Assembly: GCA_030041515.1 (NCBI GenBank)
Contig: JASHNS010000098.1
Span: 1 to 64,000 of the forward strand
DNA from: Acidobacteriaceae bacterium
GTDB taxonomy: Bacteria; Acidobacteriota; Terriglobia; Terriglobales; Acidobacteriaceae
Reading direction: 5' to 3'
DNA length: 64,000 nucleotides
The position numbers were made by a program, and so were the translations under genes. The stretch's first letter is position 1. Every line of letters starts with the position of its first letter. The notes beneath the pieces were generated by a model. The model was not told where the DNA came from, did no database searches, and saw only the letters and a program-made list of their open reading frames with translations. Below, in pieces: positions 1 through 8,996 of this stretch.

Positions 1-1247
1 AGCAGAACAATTACCCCGGCTTCTTCAATCAGCCCTTTTTCCAGCAGTTTTTCGGGCAGCAGATGCAGCCCCAGCAACAGCCGCAATCCGAGCGTGAAGA
101 GAGCCTCGGATCAGGCGTCATCGTAAATTCCAACGGCTACATCATCACCAATAACCACGTGATCGATGGCGCCCAGAACATTCAGGTCTTTACACAAAAC
201 CGCCAGGAATACACGGCGAAGCTGATCGGTACCGATCCGCAAACCGATATCGCCGTTCTCAAAATCGATGCCACAAATCTGCCGACGGTGACGCTGGGCG
301 ACTCGAACAATTTGAAGGTGGGCGACATGGTCTTTGCCATCGGCGACCCCTTCGGCATTGGCCAGACTGCCACGTCGGGCATTGTGAGCGCCACCAACCG
401 CGCACCCGGCGGAATCGAGCATTACGAAAACTTTATCCAGACCGACGCTGCCATCAACCCTGGTAACTCCGGCGGAGCCTTGATCGACCTGCACGGCGAC
501 CTCATCGGCATCAACACCGCGATCATTGCCGGCGAACAGGGCGGCGGGAATGAGGGCATCGGTTTCGCTATCCCCATCAACATGGCCGTCAACATCATGA
601 ATCAGATCGTCGAAACCGGCAAAGTCGTGCGCGGCTATCTCGGCGTCCATGTCCAGCTCGTCACTCCGCAGATGGCCAAATCCTTTGGCCTGACCCATGG
701 CGGCGGTGCGCTGGTTGCCGATGTCAGCCCCGACGGGCCCGCGGCGAAGGCCGGCATCGAGCGTGGCGATATCATCGAAGACCTCAACGGTCACACGATC
801 CTCGACAGCGAACAACTGAGCGTCGAGATCTCCGAAATGACTCCAGGGACCGTCGCCCATCTCACCGTCTTCCGCAACGGCCAGACGCTGCAGAAGGACG
901 TGACGCTGGGCACCCTGCCCACCATGGGCAAGGGTGAATCCGCCAACGGCATGGAACCCGGTGCCGCTCTCAAAGGCCTCGCCGTGCAGTCCCTCACTCC
1001 CGATATCCGGCAGCAGCTCAACCTGCCCTCCGGCGTCGCGGGAGTCGTAGTCAGCAACATCGACCCCAACAGCCCGGCCGCTGTCGCCGGCGTCCAGCAG
1101 GGGGATGTGATCGAGGAAGTCAACCACAAGCCCGTGCAGAACATGGACGCGTATCAGGCCGCCGCTTCCGGTATTGGCGATCAGCCGGTTCTGCTGCTCA
1201 TCTACCGCAATGGCATGACGATCTACCTGGTCGTCCAACCGCAGTAA
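1..1247 (+). CDS. HtrA/DegP-type periplasmic serine protease, 5' end outside window
   Basis: Periplasmic trypsin-like protease and chaperone that degrades misfolded envelope proteins. The reading frame is already open at base 3, so the N-terminus (signal peptide or anchor) lies upstream. Counting from the in-frame Met at 63, the triad is visible as His32 (TNNHVIDG), Asp62 (QTDIAVLKI) and Ser136 (NPGNSGGAL). Two PDZ domains follow, at roughly residues 190-285 and 300-390. A Gln/Phe/Pro-rich linker precedes the protease domain, as in many acidobacterial and proteobacterial Do-like proteases. A strong hairpin terminator follows the stop. DegP, DegQ and MucD subtypes cannot be told apart here, so no symbol is given. 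Confidence 0.93.
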   Translation, partial: QNNYPGFFNQPFFQQFFGQQMQPQQQPQSEREESLGSGVIVNSNGYIITNNHVIDGAQNIQVFTQNRQEYTAKLIGTDPQTDIAVLKIDATNLPTVTLGDSNNLKVGDMVFAIGDPFGIGQTATSGIVSATNRAPGGIEHYENFIQTDAAINPGNSGGALIDLHGDLIGINTAIIAGEQGGGNEGIGFAIPINMAVNIMNQIVETGKVVRGYLGVHVQLVTPQMAKSFGLTHGGGALVADVSPDGPAAKAGIERGDIIEDLNGHTILDSEQLSVEISEMTPGTVAHLTVFRNGQTLQKDVTLGTLPTMGKGESANGMEPGAALKGLAVQSLTPDIRQQLNLPSGVAGVVVSNIDPNSPAAVAGVQQGDVIEEVNHKPVQNMDAYQAAASGIGDQPVLLLIYRNGMTIYLVVQPQ

Positions 1248-1264
1248 GTTCAGCCACTATCGCA

Positions 1265-1298
1265 GCGGGACACGGACCTTTCCGTGTCCCGCCTTTTC
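1265..1298. terminator. Rho-independent terminator after htrA
   Basis: A perfect 12-bp stem (1265-1276 with 1281-1292) with a CCTT loop is followed by CTTTTCC. It lies between the convergent htrA and CPBP protease genes, so it may serve both, though the T-rich tail favours the plus strand. Confidence 0.75.
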
Positions 1299-1314
1299 CT
1301 TGCCGCTTGAAGAT

Positions 1315-2073
1315 CTACCCTCGGACTGCGCCACGAGCCGCCGTCCATCGCTGCAACGTCGGGCGGATGACCAATCCCACCAGATCCAGCAGAGCGTGCG
1401 CTCCGATGGCAATCCACAAACTGCCGGTCCACAGGTACATCGCCGCTAAAAGTCCCCCAAGGATCGTCGTCCCCACAATGCCGGCAATCCCCTGATAGAA
1501 ATGCACGGCCCCGAAAATCAGCCCCGCAATGACAAATGCTGCGAGCGCGTTCCCGCAAACCGGCACGAGCAACAGCGGCAGGAGCAATCGGAAATAGAAC
1601 TCTTCGCCGATCCCGGCATTCAGCGAGAGCAGCGCCGTCCACATCGTCTCGGCGCCGTTGCGCGGCAATAGAGCCGCAATGTCCCCCACCTGCACCGGCT
1701 TGGGCCGCCTGCGCAGCAGCCGCGGAAGCAGGAGTCCGGCCATCAACCCGCCTGCCAGGGCGCCCACAAAGACGCCGACCACGCCCCCGTTGAACGTGGA
1801 AGCCCCCTCAGCGTGAGGATTCAGATCCAGAAAGAGGGGCCGGAACTCCGGCGGCAACGCCCTGAGCGCCCTCAGCCGGCCCAAAATCGCCAACGCTGCC
1901 ACTGCTGTGCACGTGAAAAGCAGAAATGCCTTCACCAACCACGCTCGGTAGCATCGCTGGCGCTCGGCGGTTTCGGTCAGAAGCTTAAACGCTCGATACT
2001 CGGCCCGGTCGTTGCGGACAAACCACGCCAGCGATCCCAGGCAGAAGGCAAGCAGAATGCCGGAACGGATCAT
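1315..2073 (-). CDS. CPBP-family intramembrane metalloprotease (CAAX protease-like)
   Basis: Predicted polytopic inner-membrane protease of the CPBP/Abi family (252 aa). The three family motifs are present: EEFYFR (glutamates and Arg of motif 1), AVHFYQG (His of motif 2) and IGAHALLDL (His of motif 3). They sit in the C-terminal half between hydrophobic helices; the N-terminal half adds about three membrane segments. The motif glutamates and histidines should make the protein catalytically competent. It ends convergently with htrA and follows the 519-aa PD-(D/E)XK-like gene by 18 bp on the same strand, so the two are probably co-transcribed. The substrate is unknown; bacterial members act in prenyl-protein processing, bacteriocin immunity or signalling. 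Confidence 0.85.
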   Translation of the reverse strand: MIRSGILLAFCLGSLAWFVRNDRAEYRAFKLLTETAERQRCYRAWLVKAFLLFTCTAVAALAILGRLRALRALPPEFRPLFLDLNPHAEGASTFNGGVVGVFVGALAGGLMAGLLLPRLLRRRPKPVQVGDIAALLPRNGAETMWTALLSLNAGIGEEFYFRLLLPLLLVPVCGNALAAFVIAGLIFGAVHFYQGIAGIVGTTILGGLLAAMYLWTGSLWIAIGAHALLDLVGLVIRPTLQRWTAARGAVRG

Positions 2074-2091
2074 AGGGGAAGTACGGCCATG

Positions 2092-3651
2092 TTACCGGAT
2101 CGCACTCCGCTTGCGCAGAACCACGCGAACCTGCTCCCGCCAGTGCTCGTCGAGCGCAATCAGCTCCCATGGCACTGAGGGCGCCAGCTGTCGTAACACG
2201 ATCTCATTCGCGGGATGAATATGCAGCGCCGGCGCTACCAACAGCAGCAGCGGATCGTCCTCCGCCAGTTCCACCCCCGCGAAATATCCCTGCCGCGCCA
2301 GTTCGCCTCCTCGATGCAGCTCCCTAACCCGCGCCCAGTAATCCAGCGCCTGCAGCGGCAAATGCAGATCGTCGTCGGCCTTCAGTTCCAGCACCGCCAG
2401 CCGCCCCTGCCGCGTCACCGTCAGCAGATCGAGCAGGGACCGGCTGGCCGAGGCAAACGCCGGAACCTGCGAATACACCGGCCCTGCCCCGAGCGCCGGA
2501 TCGAGCAGGGAAAGATCTCGCCGCAGCCTCGACTCCAGCCAGCGCTCCGGCTGCAACCGGTAGAGCGGATCACAGGCGGATCCTTCAGCGTGGCGCCCGC
2601 GAAACAGCCGATCCATCAGATCCAGAAAAAGGTCTTCGGTCGTATCATCCAGGGCCGTCTCGCTGGGCCCGGCACCAAAGACAATTTCCGTCTGGCGAGC
2701 GAACGAGCGGGGCGCCCACTTCTGGCGTACCCGTGCATACTCCAGCCCGTGCAGCGCAAATGCAATTTCGTTCGCGCTGCGGGCGCGGATCTCCGTCGCC
2801 TCCAGCAGGTCCGCGGGCAGCATCCCCCGCAGTTGATCCACCCCGACAGCACACCGCTCGAAACCGGCCTGCGGATCAAATGCGTGAGGCAAATCGATGG
2901 CCAGGTTTCCGGTGTCGGCCACACAGCGCGCACCCAGATCCCCACTCGCGGGATCCAACTCGTAAAGCTCCCACTGCGCGGCGGCGCGATCCAGCCAGCT
3001 CATGCGGTTCTGCGCGACAGACGCGCATCCGCGGGGCACCACCAGCCTTAGTCCGTGAAACACCTGCCGCCCGTCCAGATGTTGTCGGCAGTGCGCCAGC
3101 CACAGGATTCCCAGCGTCAGCGCGCCTTCGATCGTCGCCGGCGGCTCTTCCGGCCCCACTCCCAGCACAGCCCACGCCGCCTGTCCGCGTACCAGCATCC
3201 CGCGCGCATACGCCGGCCCAAAGCTGTTCTCCAGATCCATCGCCGAGCGGAAGCTCTGCAGCCGCCACTCCGGGAACGCAACACCGAGTGCCCGCTCCAG
3301 TCCGCGTTGATATCTCTTGCGCTCCGTATCCCGCGCCGTCGGCGTCCGGCAATCCGCATCCGGCTGGAGCGTCAGGATCTGCGGCCTGGTCTGCCCGAAA
3401 CGCCGCGTCTCCACGCGCAGCGTCTCGCGCCGCGGTGTAATCGCTGTAACCGTGCGCACCATGTTCCGCTCGTCGGACCACAGATGCAGCAGGCAGCGCC
3501 CGTGCTCCGCAGTCACCGAGCAGCGCGCCAGGCGCAGGTCGAAGAGCAGCCGACCATCCTCAAAGACAGCGATGGCTGGCCATGCGGCGAAGAAATTCTC
3601 CAGTGCACGTGCCAGTGCGCTCGGGTCGGCGGCTGCGGAAACGGCAGGCAT
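2092..3651 (-). CDS. Uncharacterised 519-aa protein with C-terminal PD-(D/E)XK nuclease-like motif
   Basis: I do not recognise a named family over the whole length. The last third shows a pattern expected of PD-(D/E)XK nucleases: E373 in WLES, D408 in SLLDLL, then E422-x-K424 in LAVLELKAD on a predicted strand, and Q434 in the helix LQALDYW. The first 370 residues are Arg-rich, soluble and without a clear domain; there is no signal peptide. It lies between DinB/YfiT (upstream, 45 bp) and the CPBP protease (downstream, 18 bp) on the same strand. The nuclease assignment is inference from motif spacing. The fold also occurs in non-nuclease proteins, so DNA cleavage is not established. Confidence 0.6.
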   Translation of the reverse strand: MPAVSAAADPSALARALENFFAAWPAIAVFEDGRLLFDLRLARCSVTAEHGRCLLHLWSDERNMVRTVTAITPRRETLRVETRRFGQTRPQILTLQPDADCRTPTARDTERKRYQRGLERALGVAFPEWRLQSFRSAMDLENSFGPAYARGMLVRGQAAWAVLGVGPEEPPATIEGALTLGILWLAHCRQHLDGRQVFHGLRLVVPRGCASVAQNRMSWLDRAAAQWELYELDPASGDLGARCVADTGNLAIDLPHAFDPQAGFERCAVGVDQLRGMLPADLLEATEIRARSANEIAFALHGLEYARVRQKWAPRSFARQTEIVFGAGPSETALDDTTEDLFLDLMDRLFRGRHAEGSACDPLYRLQPERWLESRLRRDLSLLDPALGAGPVYSQVPAFASASRSLLDLLTVTRQGRLAVLELKADDDLHLPLQALDYWARVRELHRGGELARQGYFAGVELAEDDPLLLLVAPALHIHPANEIVLRQLAPSVPWELIALDEHWREQVRVVLRKRSAIR

Positions 3652-3696
3652 CTGACCCGATCTTCCGCGTCCCCGAGGCCCGGGGCAACAAAAACC

Positions 3697-4245
3697 CTAC
3701 CAGCTCTTACGCTTTCGTAACTCGGTAATATGGGCCACGTGGTGGCGCGAGTGCCACGCGTAGAGCGCCGCAGCCTCGGCGAGGGTTTGGCGTCCGTTGT
3801 CCGGATGCACATAGCCCCGCCGCCACTGTTGTTCCGTCAGTGAGCCGAGCAGCAGCACCCAGCGCTCGTGCAGCGCCATCAGCAGATTCAGCGAGACCTC
3901 GACCGGAGCGGTACTTGCGTCCGAAAGCTGCGCCCACAGCTTCTCGTCGTAGGGCTGAATCGTCGGCCAGTCTTCGGTCAGCGCCAGCCGCATACGAACG
4001 TACGAATTCATATGGCTGTCCGCCACGTGATGCACCAGTTGCCGTATCGTCCAGCCGCCCTCGCGGTAGGGCGTGTCGAGTTGCGCTGCGCTCAGGCCGT
4101 CCACCGCGGCTCGCAGCTTCTCCGGCAGCGCGGCGATGATGGCAATCGCCGCCCCATGATCGGTCACGTTCGCCTCGGCGCGGCGAAACTTCCCGACTGG
4201 ATAGCGAGGATCAATCTCAGTTTGAGGATTGGCTGTGGCGCTCAT
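3697..4245 (-). CDS. DinB/YfiT-like putative metal-dependent hydrolase
   Basis: Member of the DinB-like four-helix-bundle superfamily (182 aa), closest in pattern to the YfiT/BstA branch, which includes thiol-transferases and metal-dependent hydrolases. The three expected metal-ligand histidines can be placed in LVHHVADSH and in the C-terminal HSRHHVAHI. Typical YfiT features are the N-terminal DPRYPVGKF, the central GGWTIRQLVHH, and a C-terminus ending soon after the last His helix. It is cytosolic. It is first of a likely three-gene minus-strand run with the PD-(D/E)XK-like and CPBP genes. Acidobacteria are not established bacillithiol users, so the thiol substrate is uncertain. Confidence 0.85.
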   Translation of the reverse strand: MSATANPQTEIDPRYPVGKFRRAEANVTDHGAAIAIIAALPEKLRAAVDGLSAAQLDTPYREGGWTIRQLVHHVADSHMNSYVRMRLALTEDWPTIQPYDEKLWAQLSDASTAPVEVSLNLLMALHERWVLLLGSLTEQQWRRGYVHPDNGRQTLAEAAALYAWHSRHHVAHITELRKRKSW

Positions 4246-4308
4246 GCATCAAGGGATACGCGAAGACGCTTTGCGGGTCAAGAATCGCCAGGTGCCGGCG
4301 ATGGACGG

Positions 4309-4566
4309 TTACAGGCGGTGCTTTTTGCTTCGCTTCGGCTTCTTCTGCTTCGGCAAATTCGAATTCTTCGGGTGGTTTTGCGCCAGCTTGTGCCGCTCTT
4401 TGCGCACCTGGGACTGCTGGAATTGGGGGTTCTTCTCGCGCTTCTTCGGGTATTGCGGGTTCTTCGCGTGCCGCGCCACCGGGTGTGGATGATGCTTCGG
4501 CACGTGCACGCCAAACACCGGCGCGGCCAGCAGCAAAGCCAACGGAAGCAGGAAAGTCCTTCGCAT
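4309..4566 (-). CDS. Small secreted lysine/histidine-rich protein, unknown function
   Basis: An 85-aa frame starting MRRTFLLPLALLLAAP, a clear signal peptide, followed by a very basic mature region rich in Lys, His, Gln and Asn with several HPK/KNP-type clusters and a Lys/Arg-rich end. The start at 4566 is chosen because AAAGGA lies about 9 nt upstream; an in-frame GTG at 4584 would add six residues. It precedes the DinB/YfiT gene on the same strand. Small highly charged secreted proteins like this are common in acidobacterial genomes without known role. Other frames here are open too, so the call rests on the signal peptide and ribosome site. Confidence 0.45.
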   Translation of the reverse strand: MRRTFLLPLALLLAAPVFGVHVPKHHPHPVARHAKNPQYPKKREKNPQFQQSQVRKERHKLAQNHPKNSNLPKQKKPKRSKKHRL

Positions 4567-4660
4567 CCTTCCCGATCCTTTCACACTTTCCCGGTCCCAG
4601 GTCCGGAATTCCGAGGAGTATCATCTAACACTTCAGGGCCATCCCCATCTGGAGACGCGC

Positions 4661-6088
4661 GTGGATCACAAGCGGTATTTCTTTGAAAAATTCGGCGTCA
4701 CCGAGCGCCTGCTGGAGCGCTGCCTCGGCGAGGCTCTCTCCGCCGGCGGCGATTACGCAGATCTCTACTTCGAATCCGTGGCTTCCACCTCGCTCGGCCT
4801 CGACGAGTCCATCATCAAGTCCGCAAGCCAGGGGGTCAGCGCCGGCTGCGGCATCCGCGTTGTCTCGGGCGAGCGCACCGGCTACGCCTACACAGACGAC
4901 CTTAGCGCCGATCGCCTCCTCCGCGCCGCCCGCACCGCTGCACTCATCGCCAGCGGCCCCGCGAAGCAGCCTGTTCAGGGATTTACCGAGACCAGCGTAC
5001 CCAGCCTTTATCCGGCACCCGCCGCCGACCTCGACAGCGATCTTTCCCCCAAGCTCGATCTTCTGATGCGCGCCGATCGCGCCGCTCGCCGCTACGATCA
5101 GCGCGTCACTCAGGTCCGCGCCAGCTATGCGGACGAACTCCGCCGCATCCTCATCGCTGCCTCCGATGGCACCTTCGCCAGCGACACCCAGCCCCTTGCG
5201 CGCATGAGCGTCTTCGTTCTCGCCAAAGAGAACGAACGCACTGCCCGCGGCAGCTCCGGCGGCGGCGGCCGCGTTGAGATCGGCTACTTCACCGGCGCCA
5301 AAGGTCCGGAGTTCTTTGCCACGGAAGCCGCCCGCACCGCGGTGCTTCAGCTTGGCGCGATCGCTGCTCCCGCCGGCGAAATGGAGGTCATCCTCGGCCC
5401 CGGCTGGCCCGGCGTCCTGCTCCACGAAGCCGTCGGCCACGGCCTCGAAGCCGACTTCAATCGCAAGAAGACCTCTGCCTTTGCCGGCCTCATCGGCCGT
5501 CCCGTTGCCAGCTCAAAGGTGACAGTCGTCGACAACGGCCGCATGGCCCTCCGTCGCGGCTCGCTCAATGTCGACGACGAAGGCTCCGCCACCCAGGAAA
5601 CCGTCCTCATCGAAGGCGGCATCCTCAAGGGCTATCTCAGCGATAAGCTCTCTGCGCGCGTCATGGGCATCCCTTCCACCGGCAATGGCCGCCGCGAAAG
5701 CTATCAGCAGATCCCCATGCCGCGCATGACGAACACCTACATGCTCCCCGGCGACGATGCGCCCGAAGACATCCTGCGCAGCGTCAAGCGGGGCCTCTAC
5801 GCTGTCAACTTTGGCGGCGGCCAGGTCGACATCACCAGCGGCAAGTTTGTCTTCTCCGCTTCCGAGGCCTACTTGATCGAGGACGGGAAAGTCACCGCGC
5901 CGGTGCGCGATGCGACCCTCATCGGCAACGGCCCCGAGGCGCTCAAGCACGTCTCCATGGTCGGCAACGATCTCGCCCTCGACGAGGGCATCGGCACCTG
6001 CGGCAAAGACGGCCAGAGCGTCCCCGTCGGCGTCGGCATGCCCACCGTCAAACTCGACCGCATGACCGTCGGCGGGACGCGGTCCTAG
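4661..6088 (+). CDS. tldD: TldD metalloprotease subunit
   Basis: Large catalytic subunit of the TldD/TldE (PmbA) zinc protease, which trims peptides threaded into the heterodimer and is known from microcin B17 maturation and CcdA turnover. The TldD signature HEAVGHGLEADF carries the zinc-binding H255-E256-x3-H260 motif. The 475-aa length fits the family. Translation starts at GTG 4661, with GGAG about 7 nt upstream. tldE follows 49 bp later on the same strand, the usual operon pair. A TldD/E protease can also act on modified peptides, of interest because an MNIO peptide operon lies 8 kb away, but no link is shown. Confidence 0.95.
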   Translation: MDHKRYFFEKFGVTERLLERCLGEALSAGGDYADLYFESVASTSLGLDESIIKSASQGVSAGCGIRVVSGERTGYAYTDDLSADRLLRAARTAALIASGPAKQPVQGFTETSVPSLYPAPAADLDSDLSPKLDLLMRADRAARRYDQRVTQVRASYADELRRILIAASDGTFASDTQPLARMSVFVLAKENERTARGSSGGGGRVEIGYFTGAKGPEFFATEAARTAVLQLGAIAAPAGEMEVILGPGWPGVLLHEAVGHGLEADFNRKKTSAFAGLIGRPVASSKVTVVDNGRMALRRGSLNVDDEGSATQETVLIEGGILKGYLSDKLSARVMGIPSTGNGRRESYQQIPMPRMTNTYMLPGDDAPEDILRSVKRGLYAVNFGGGQVDITSGKFVFSASEAYLIEDGKVTAPVRDATLIGNGPEALKHVSMVGNDLALDEGIGTCGKDGQSVPVGVGMPTVKLDRMTVGGTRS

Positions 6089-6137
6089 CCGGACCGCATC
6101 GGCGCCGCGCATTTCAATCAGGAGACCGAGCAAAGAC

Positions 6138-7520
6138 GTGGCGACAGCAGCAGAAACGCGCATCGACCTGCAGAACATCGCCTCCAGCATTGTGGACCGC
6201 GCTCTCCGTGCCGGCGCTTCCGATGCCGAAGTCACCATCCGCGAAGGCGACGAGTTCTCCACCAGCGTCCGCCTCGGCGAAGTTGAGACCCTGAAGGAAT
6301 CCGGCTCGCGCGGCGTCGGTCTGCGCGTCCTGCTCCAGGCCGACAACGGCTACCGCGTCGCCAGCACCTCCTCCAGCGACTTCACCCCGGACGGCATCGA
6401 GCACCTCGTGCGCGGGGCCGTCGCGCTCGCGCGTCTCCCCTCCGTCGACCCTTTTGCCGGCCTGGCCGAGCTCGGCGAGTTCGGCCAGCTCTCCGGTGAT
6501 CTCTGCCTCTATCACGACGACGTCTACTCTCTGCCCACTGAGCAACGTATCGCCTGGGCCCGCCGCGCCGAAGCCGCTGCCATGGCTGTCGATGCGCGCC
6601 TCGTCAACAGTGACGGCGCGGGCTTCGACGCCGCCACCGGCCGGCGCGTCTTCGCCAACTCCCGCGGTTTCCTCGGCGAATACCGCTCCTCGTACTGCTC
6701 CATCGCCGCCAGCCCCATCGCACAGGACGCGAGCGGCGAGATGCAGCGCGATTCCTGGTGGTCCCAGGCCCGCGCCTTCCGCGATCTCGAATCCCCCGAA
6801 TCCGTCGGTCAGGAGGCCGCCCGCCGCACGCTGCGCCTTCTCGGCGCGCGCCGCGTCCCCACGCAGCAGGCGCCCATTGTCTTTGCTCCCGAAGTCGCTC
6901 GCGGCATCGTCGGCGCCATCTTCGATGCCGCCGCCGGCGACGCCATCTACCGCGGCGCCTCCATCTTCGCCGGCAAGCTCGGCGAAACGGTTGCCGCGCC
7001 CTCGGTCACCGTCATCGATGACGGAACCATTCCTGGCGGCTTCGGCACCTCGCCCTTCGACGCCGAAGGCCTGCCCAGCCGCCGCACCGTCATCGTCGAG
7101 CAGGGCGTCCTGCGCAGCTACATTCTCAACACCTACGCCGCGCGCAAGCTCGGCATGAAGAGCACCGGCAACGCCGGCCGCGGCCTCGCCGGCAATCCCT
7201 TCCTCGACTCCGGCAATCTTTTTCTTGAACCCGGAAAGGCATCCGCCGACGACATCATTCGCTCCGTCGATCGCGGGCTCTATGTCACCCGCCTCATGGG
7301 ACAGGGCGTCAATCTCGTCACGGGCGACTACTCGCGTGGCGCGACCGGCCTCTGGATCGAGAATGGCGAGTTCACCTTCCCCGTGCAGGAGATCACGATC
7401 GCCGGCAACCTGAAAGACATGCTCCGCAGCATCACCGCCATCGGCAGCGATCTGGAATTCCGCTCCGCCACCGCCGCGCCGACCCTCCGCATCGACGGCA
7501 TGACCATCGCGGGCGAGTAG
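6138..7520 (+). CDS. pmbA: TldE/PmbA metalloprotease partner subunit
   Basis: Second subunit of the TldD/TldE heterodimer (460 aa). It shares the TldD-like fold but has no HExxxH, as expected of the non-catalytic partner. Typical PmbA sequence is seen in SRGVGLRVLL near the N-terminus and in the C-terminal GVNLVTGDYSRGATGLWIENG, with a final SDLEFRSATAAPTLRIDGM. Start is GTG 6138, with AGGAGA about 12 nt upstream, so the ribosome site is slightly distant. It is directly downstream of tldD and probably co-transcribed. Confidence 0.93.
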   Translation: MATAAETRIDLQNIASSIVDRALRAGASDAEVTIREGDEFSTSVRLGEVETLKESGSRGVGLRVLLQADNGYRVASTSSSDFTPDGIEHLVRGAVALARLPSVDPFAGLAELGEFGQLSGDLCLYHDDVYSLPTEQRIAWARRAEAAAMAVDARLVNSDGAGFDAATGRRVFANSRGFLGEYRSSYCSIAASPIAQDASGEMQRDSWWSQARAFRDLESPESVGQEAARRTLRLLGARRVPTQQAPIVFAPEVARGIVGAIFDAAAGDAIYRGASIFAGKLGETVAAPSVTVIDDGTIPGGFGTSPFDAEGLPSRRTVIVEQGVLRSYILNTYAARKLGMKSTGNAGRGLAGNPFLDSGNLFLEPGKASADDIIRSVDRGLYVTRLMGQGVNLVTGDYSRGATGLWIENGEFTFPVQEITIAGNLKDMLRSITAIGSDLEFRSATAAPTLRIDGMTIAGE

Positions 7521-7562
7521 CGGCCAGGTAAGATCAAAGCGGGAAGCCTGCGTCAGCGCAAC

Positions 7563-8816
7563 ATGTTGCCCCACTCCATCCCGTTCGACCCCGCCCACTC
7601 GGCATGGGACGCGATTCCCGCCGCACCCGGCGTTTTCGCACTGTATGCTGCCGACGCGCGCGCGGAGCCCTACATCAGCCGCACGCCCAATCTCCGCCGC
7701 CGCCTGCGCCGCCTGCTCGATCCTCGGCCCGATCAGAGCAAACGCCTCCAGCTCGCCGGACGCGTCGCCCGCGTCGAGTATGCCCTCACCGCCTCCGATT
7801 TCGAATCGCTGCTGCGCCTCTACCTGGTCACCCGCCATTTCTTCGGCGAGCGAGCCCGCAAGCGCCTGCACCTGCATCAGCCCCCGTTGGTGCGCATGAT
7901 GGTTGAAAACCCCTACCCGCGCGTATACGTAACGAATCACGTCACAAAATCCGCCCTCGATGACCTCTACGGCCCATTCCCCTCCCGCGCCACCGCAGAA
8001 AAATTCCTTGAGGACATGCTCGACCTCTTCAAGCTCCGTCGCTGCCATGAGGAACTGCACCCCGACCCCGCCTTCCCAGGCTGCGTTTATTCGGAGATGA
8101 AGAAATGCCTCGCGCCCTGTTTCCAGGGCTGCACGGACGAGCGCTATGCCGAGGAAGCCGCAGCCGTCCGCGCTTTTCTCCGCACCCGCGGCGCCAGCCT
8201 GGCCGACTCTCTCCGCCACGAGCGCGAAGCCGCCTCTGCTCTCCTCGAATTCGAGAAGGCCGCCGAGCTCCACGCGCGTCTCACCCGCGCCGAAGCGGTC
8301 GCCGCCGAAGCTCCCGAAGCCATGCGCCCCCTCGCGCATCTCGACGCCGTCATCATCCAGCCCGCAACACAAGCTGAGTCTGTCGCCCTCTTCCGTCTCG
8401 CCCAGGGCATACTCTGCGGTCCCGCCTTCTACTCCGTCGCCGGCATGCGCCATCCCAACGAAGCCGCCGGATCCACCTCACTCTTCGCGCAACCGGTTGC
8501 CGCCATGGAAGCCGTCCCCCTCGACGCGCCCGCCGTCACGCTCGCGTCGCGCGACGAGCTCGAGCAACGTCTCGACGCCGCGCTTGCCCATCTGAATCCG
8601 GCCCCCGGTCGCCCCAGTCAGCGCGTCTCATCGGCTGACCTCTCCGACTTCCTCTGCCTCTTCGCCCGCTGGTTCTACCGTCCGCTCACAAAGCGCACCG
8701 GCGAAATTGTCTTCGCCGATGCCGAAAATAAAATCCCCTCTCGTGCCGTCCTTCGCTGCATTTCCCGCGTCTGGCGAGCAGCCCAAAGCAGCGCGGACGG
8801 CCCCGCTGAAACGTAA
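7563..8816 (+). CDS. UvrC-like protein lacking the C-terminal nuclease half, with degenerate GIY-YIG domain
   Basis: A 417-aa relative of the N-terminal half of excinuclease UvrC. An N-terminal GIY-YIG-type segment reads PGVFALY then YISRTPNLRRRLRRLL. A cysteine cluster follows (RRCHEE, PGCVYSEMKKCLAPC, GCTDERY), matching the CxxAPC region of UvrC, then a UVR-like helix (ALLEFEKAAELHARL). The RNase H-like 3' nuclease and HhH domains are missing. The Glu usually found in the ALLLE helix and the later Asn appear replaced (FESLLRLYLV, TRHFFGERAR), so nuclease activity is doubtful. It lies 42 bp after tldE on the same strand. It could be a UvrC/Cho paralogue with a binding or regulatory role. Confidence 0.75.
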   Translation: MLPHSIPFDPAHSAWDAIPAAPGVFALYAADARAEPYISRTPNLRRRLRRLLDPRPDQSKRLQLAGRVARVEYALTASDFESLLRLYLVTRHFFGERARKRLHLHQPPLVRMMVENPYPRVYVTNHVTKSALDDLYGPFPSRATAEKFLEDMLDLFKLRRCHEELHPDPAFPGCVYSEMKKCLAPCFQGCTDERYAEEAAAVRAFLRTRGASLADSLRHEREAASALLEFEKAAELHARLTRAEAVAAEAPEAMRPLAHLDAVIIQPATQAESVALFRLAQGILCGPAFYSVAGMRHPNEAAGSTSLFAQPVAAMEAVPLDAPAVTLASRDELEQRLDAALAHLNPAPGRPSQRVSSADLSDFLCLFARWFYRPLTKRTGEIVFADAENKIPSRAVLRCISRVWRAAQSSADGPAET

Positions 8817-8887
8817 CTTGGGCCCTCCCGAAGGCACCTGCCTCGACGGCCCCTCTCAAGCTCCTGATTCCAGAGGCCTAACCGGGG

Positions 8888-8916
8888 TTGTCGAACGCTA
8901 ACTCTTCCCGTATCAT
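8888..8916 (+). promoter_or_regulatory. Candidate sigma-70 promoter of gyrA
   Basis: TTGTCG at 8888-8893 and TATCAT at 8911-8916 are separated by 17 bp, a good match to the -35/-10 consensus. This places a start site about 75 bp before the gyrA ATG, in the 180-bp gap after the UvrC-like gene. Prediction only. Confidence 0.45.
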
Positions 8917-8996
8917 AGAGATAGTCCTTCGGTCGGCTATCCCGGCGCAGCTTTCCCACCGCCACTCTAGGTTGACCTTCGGTCCGGCAAAACTCT

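Noticed and set aside
6114-8453. 779-codon open frame on the minus strand opposite tldE and the UvrC-like gene
   Set aside because: An artefact of high-GC coding DNA; its translation is Gly/Ala/Glu-rich without domain character, and both plus-strand genes are strongly supported.
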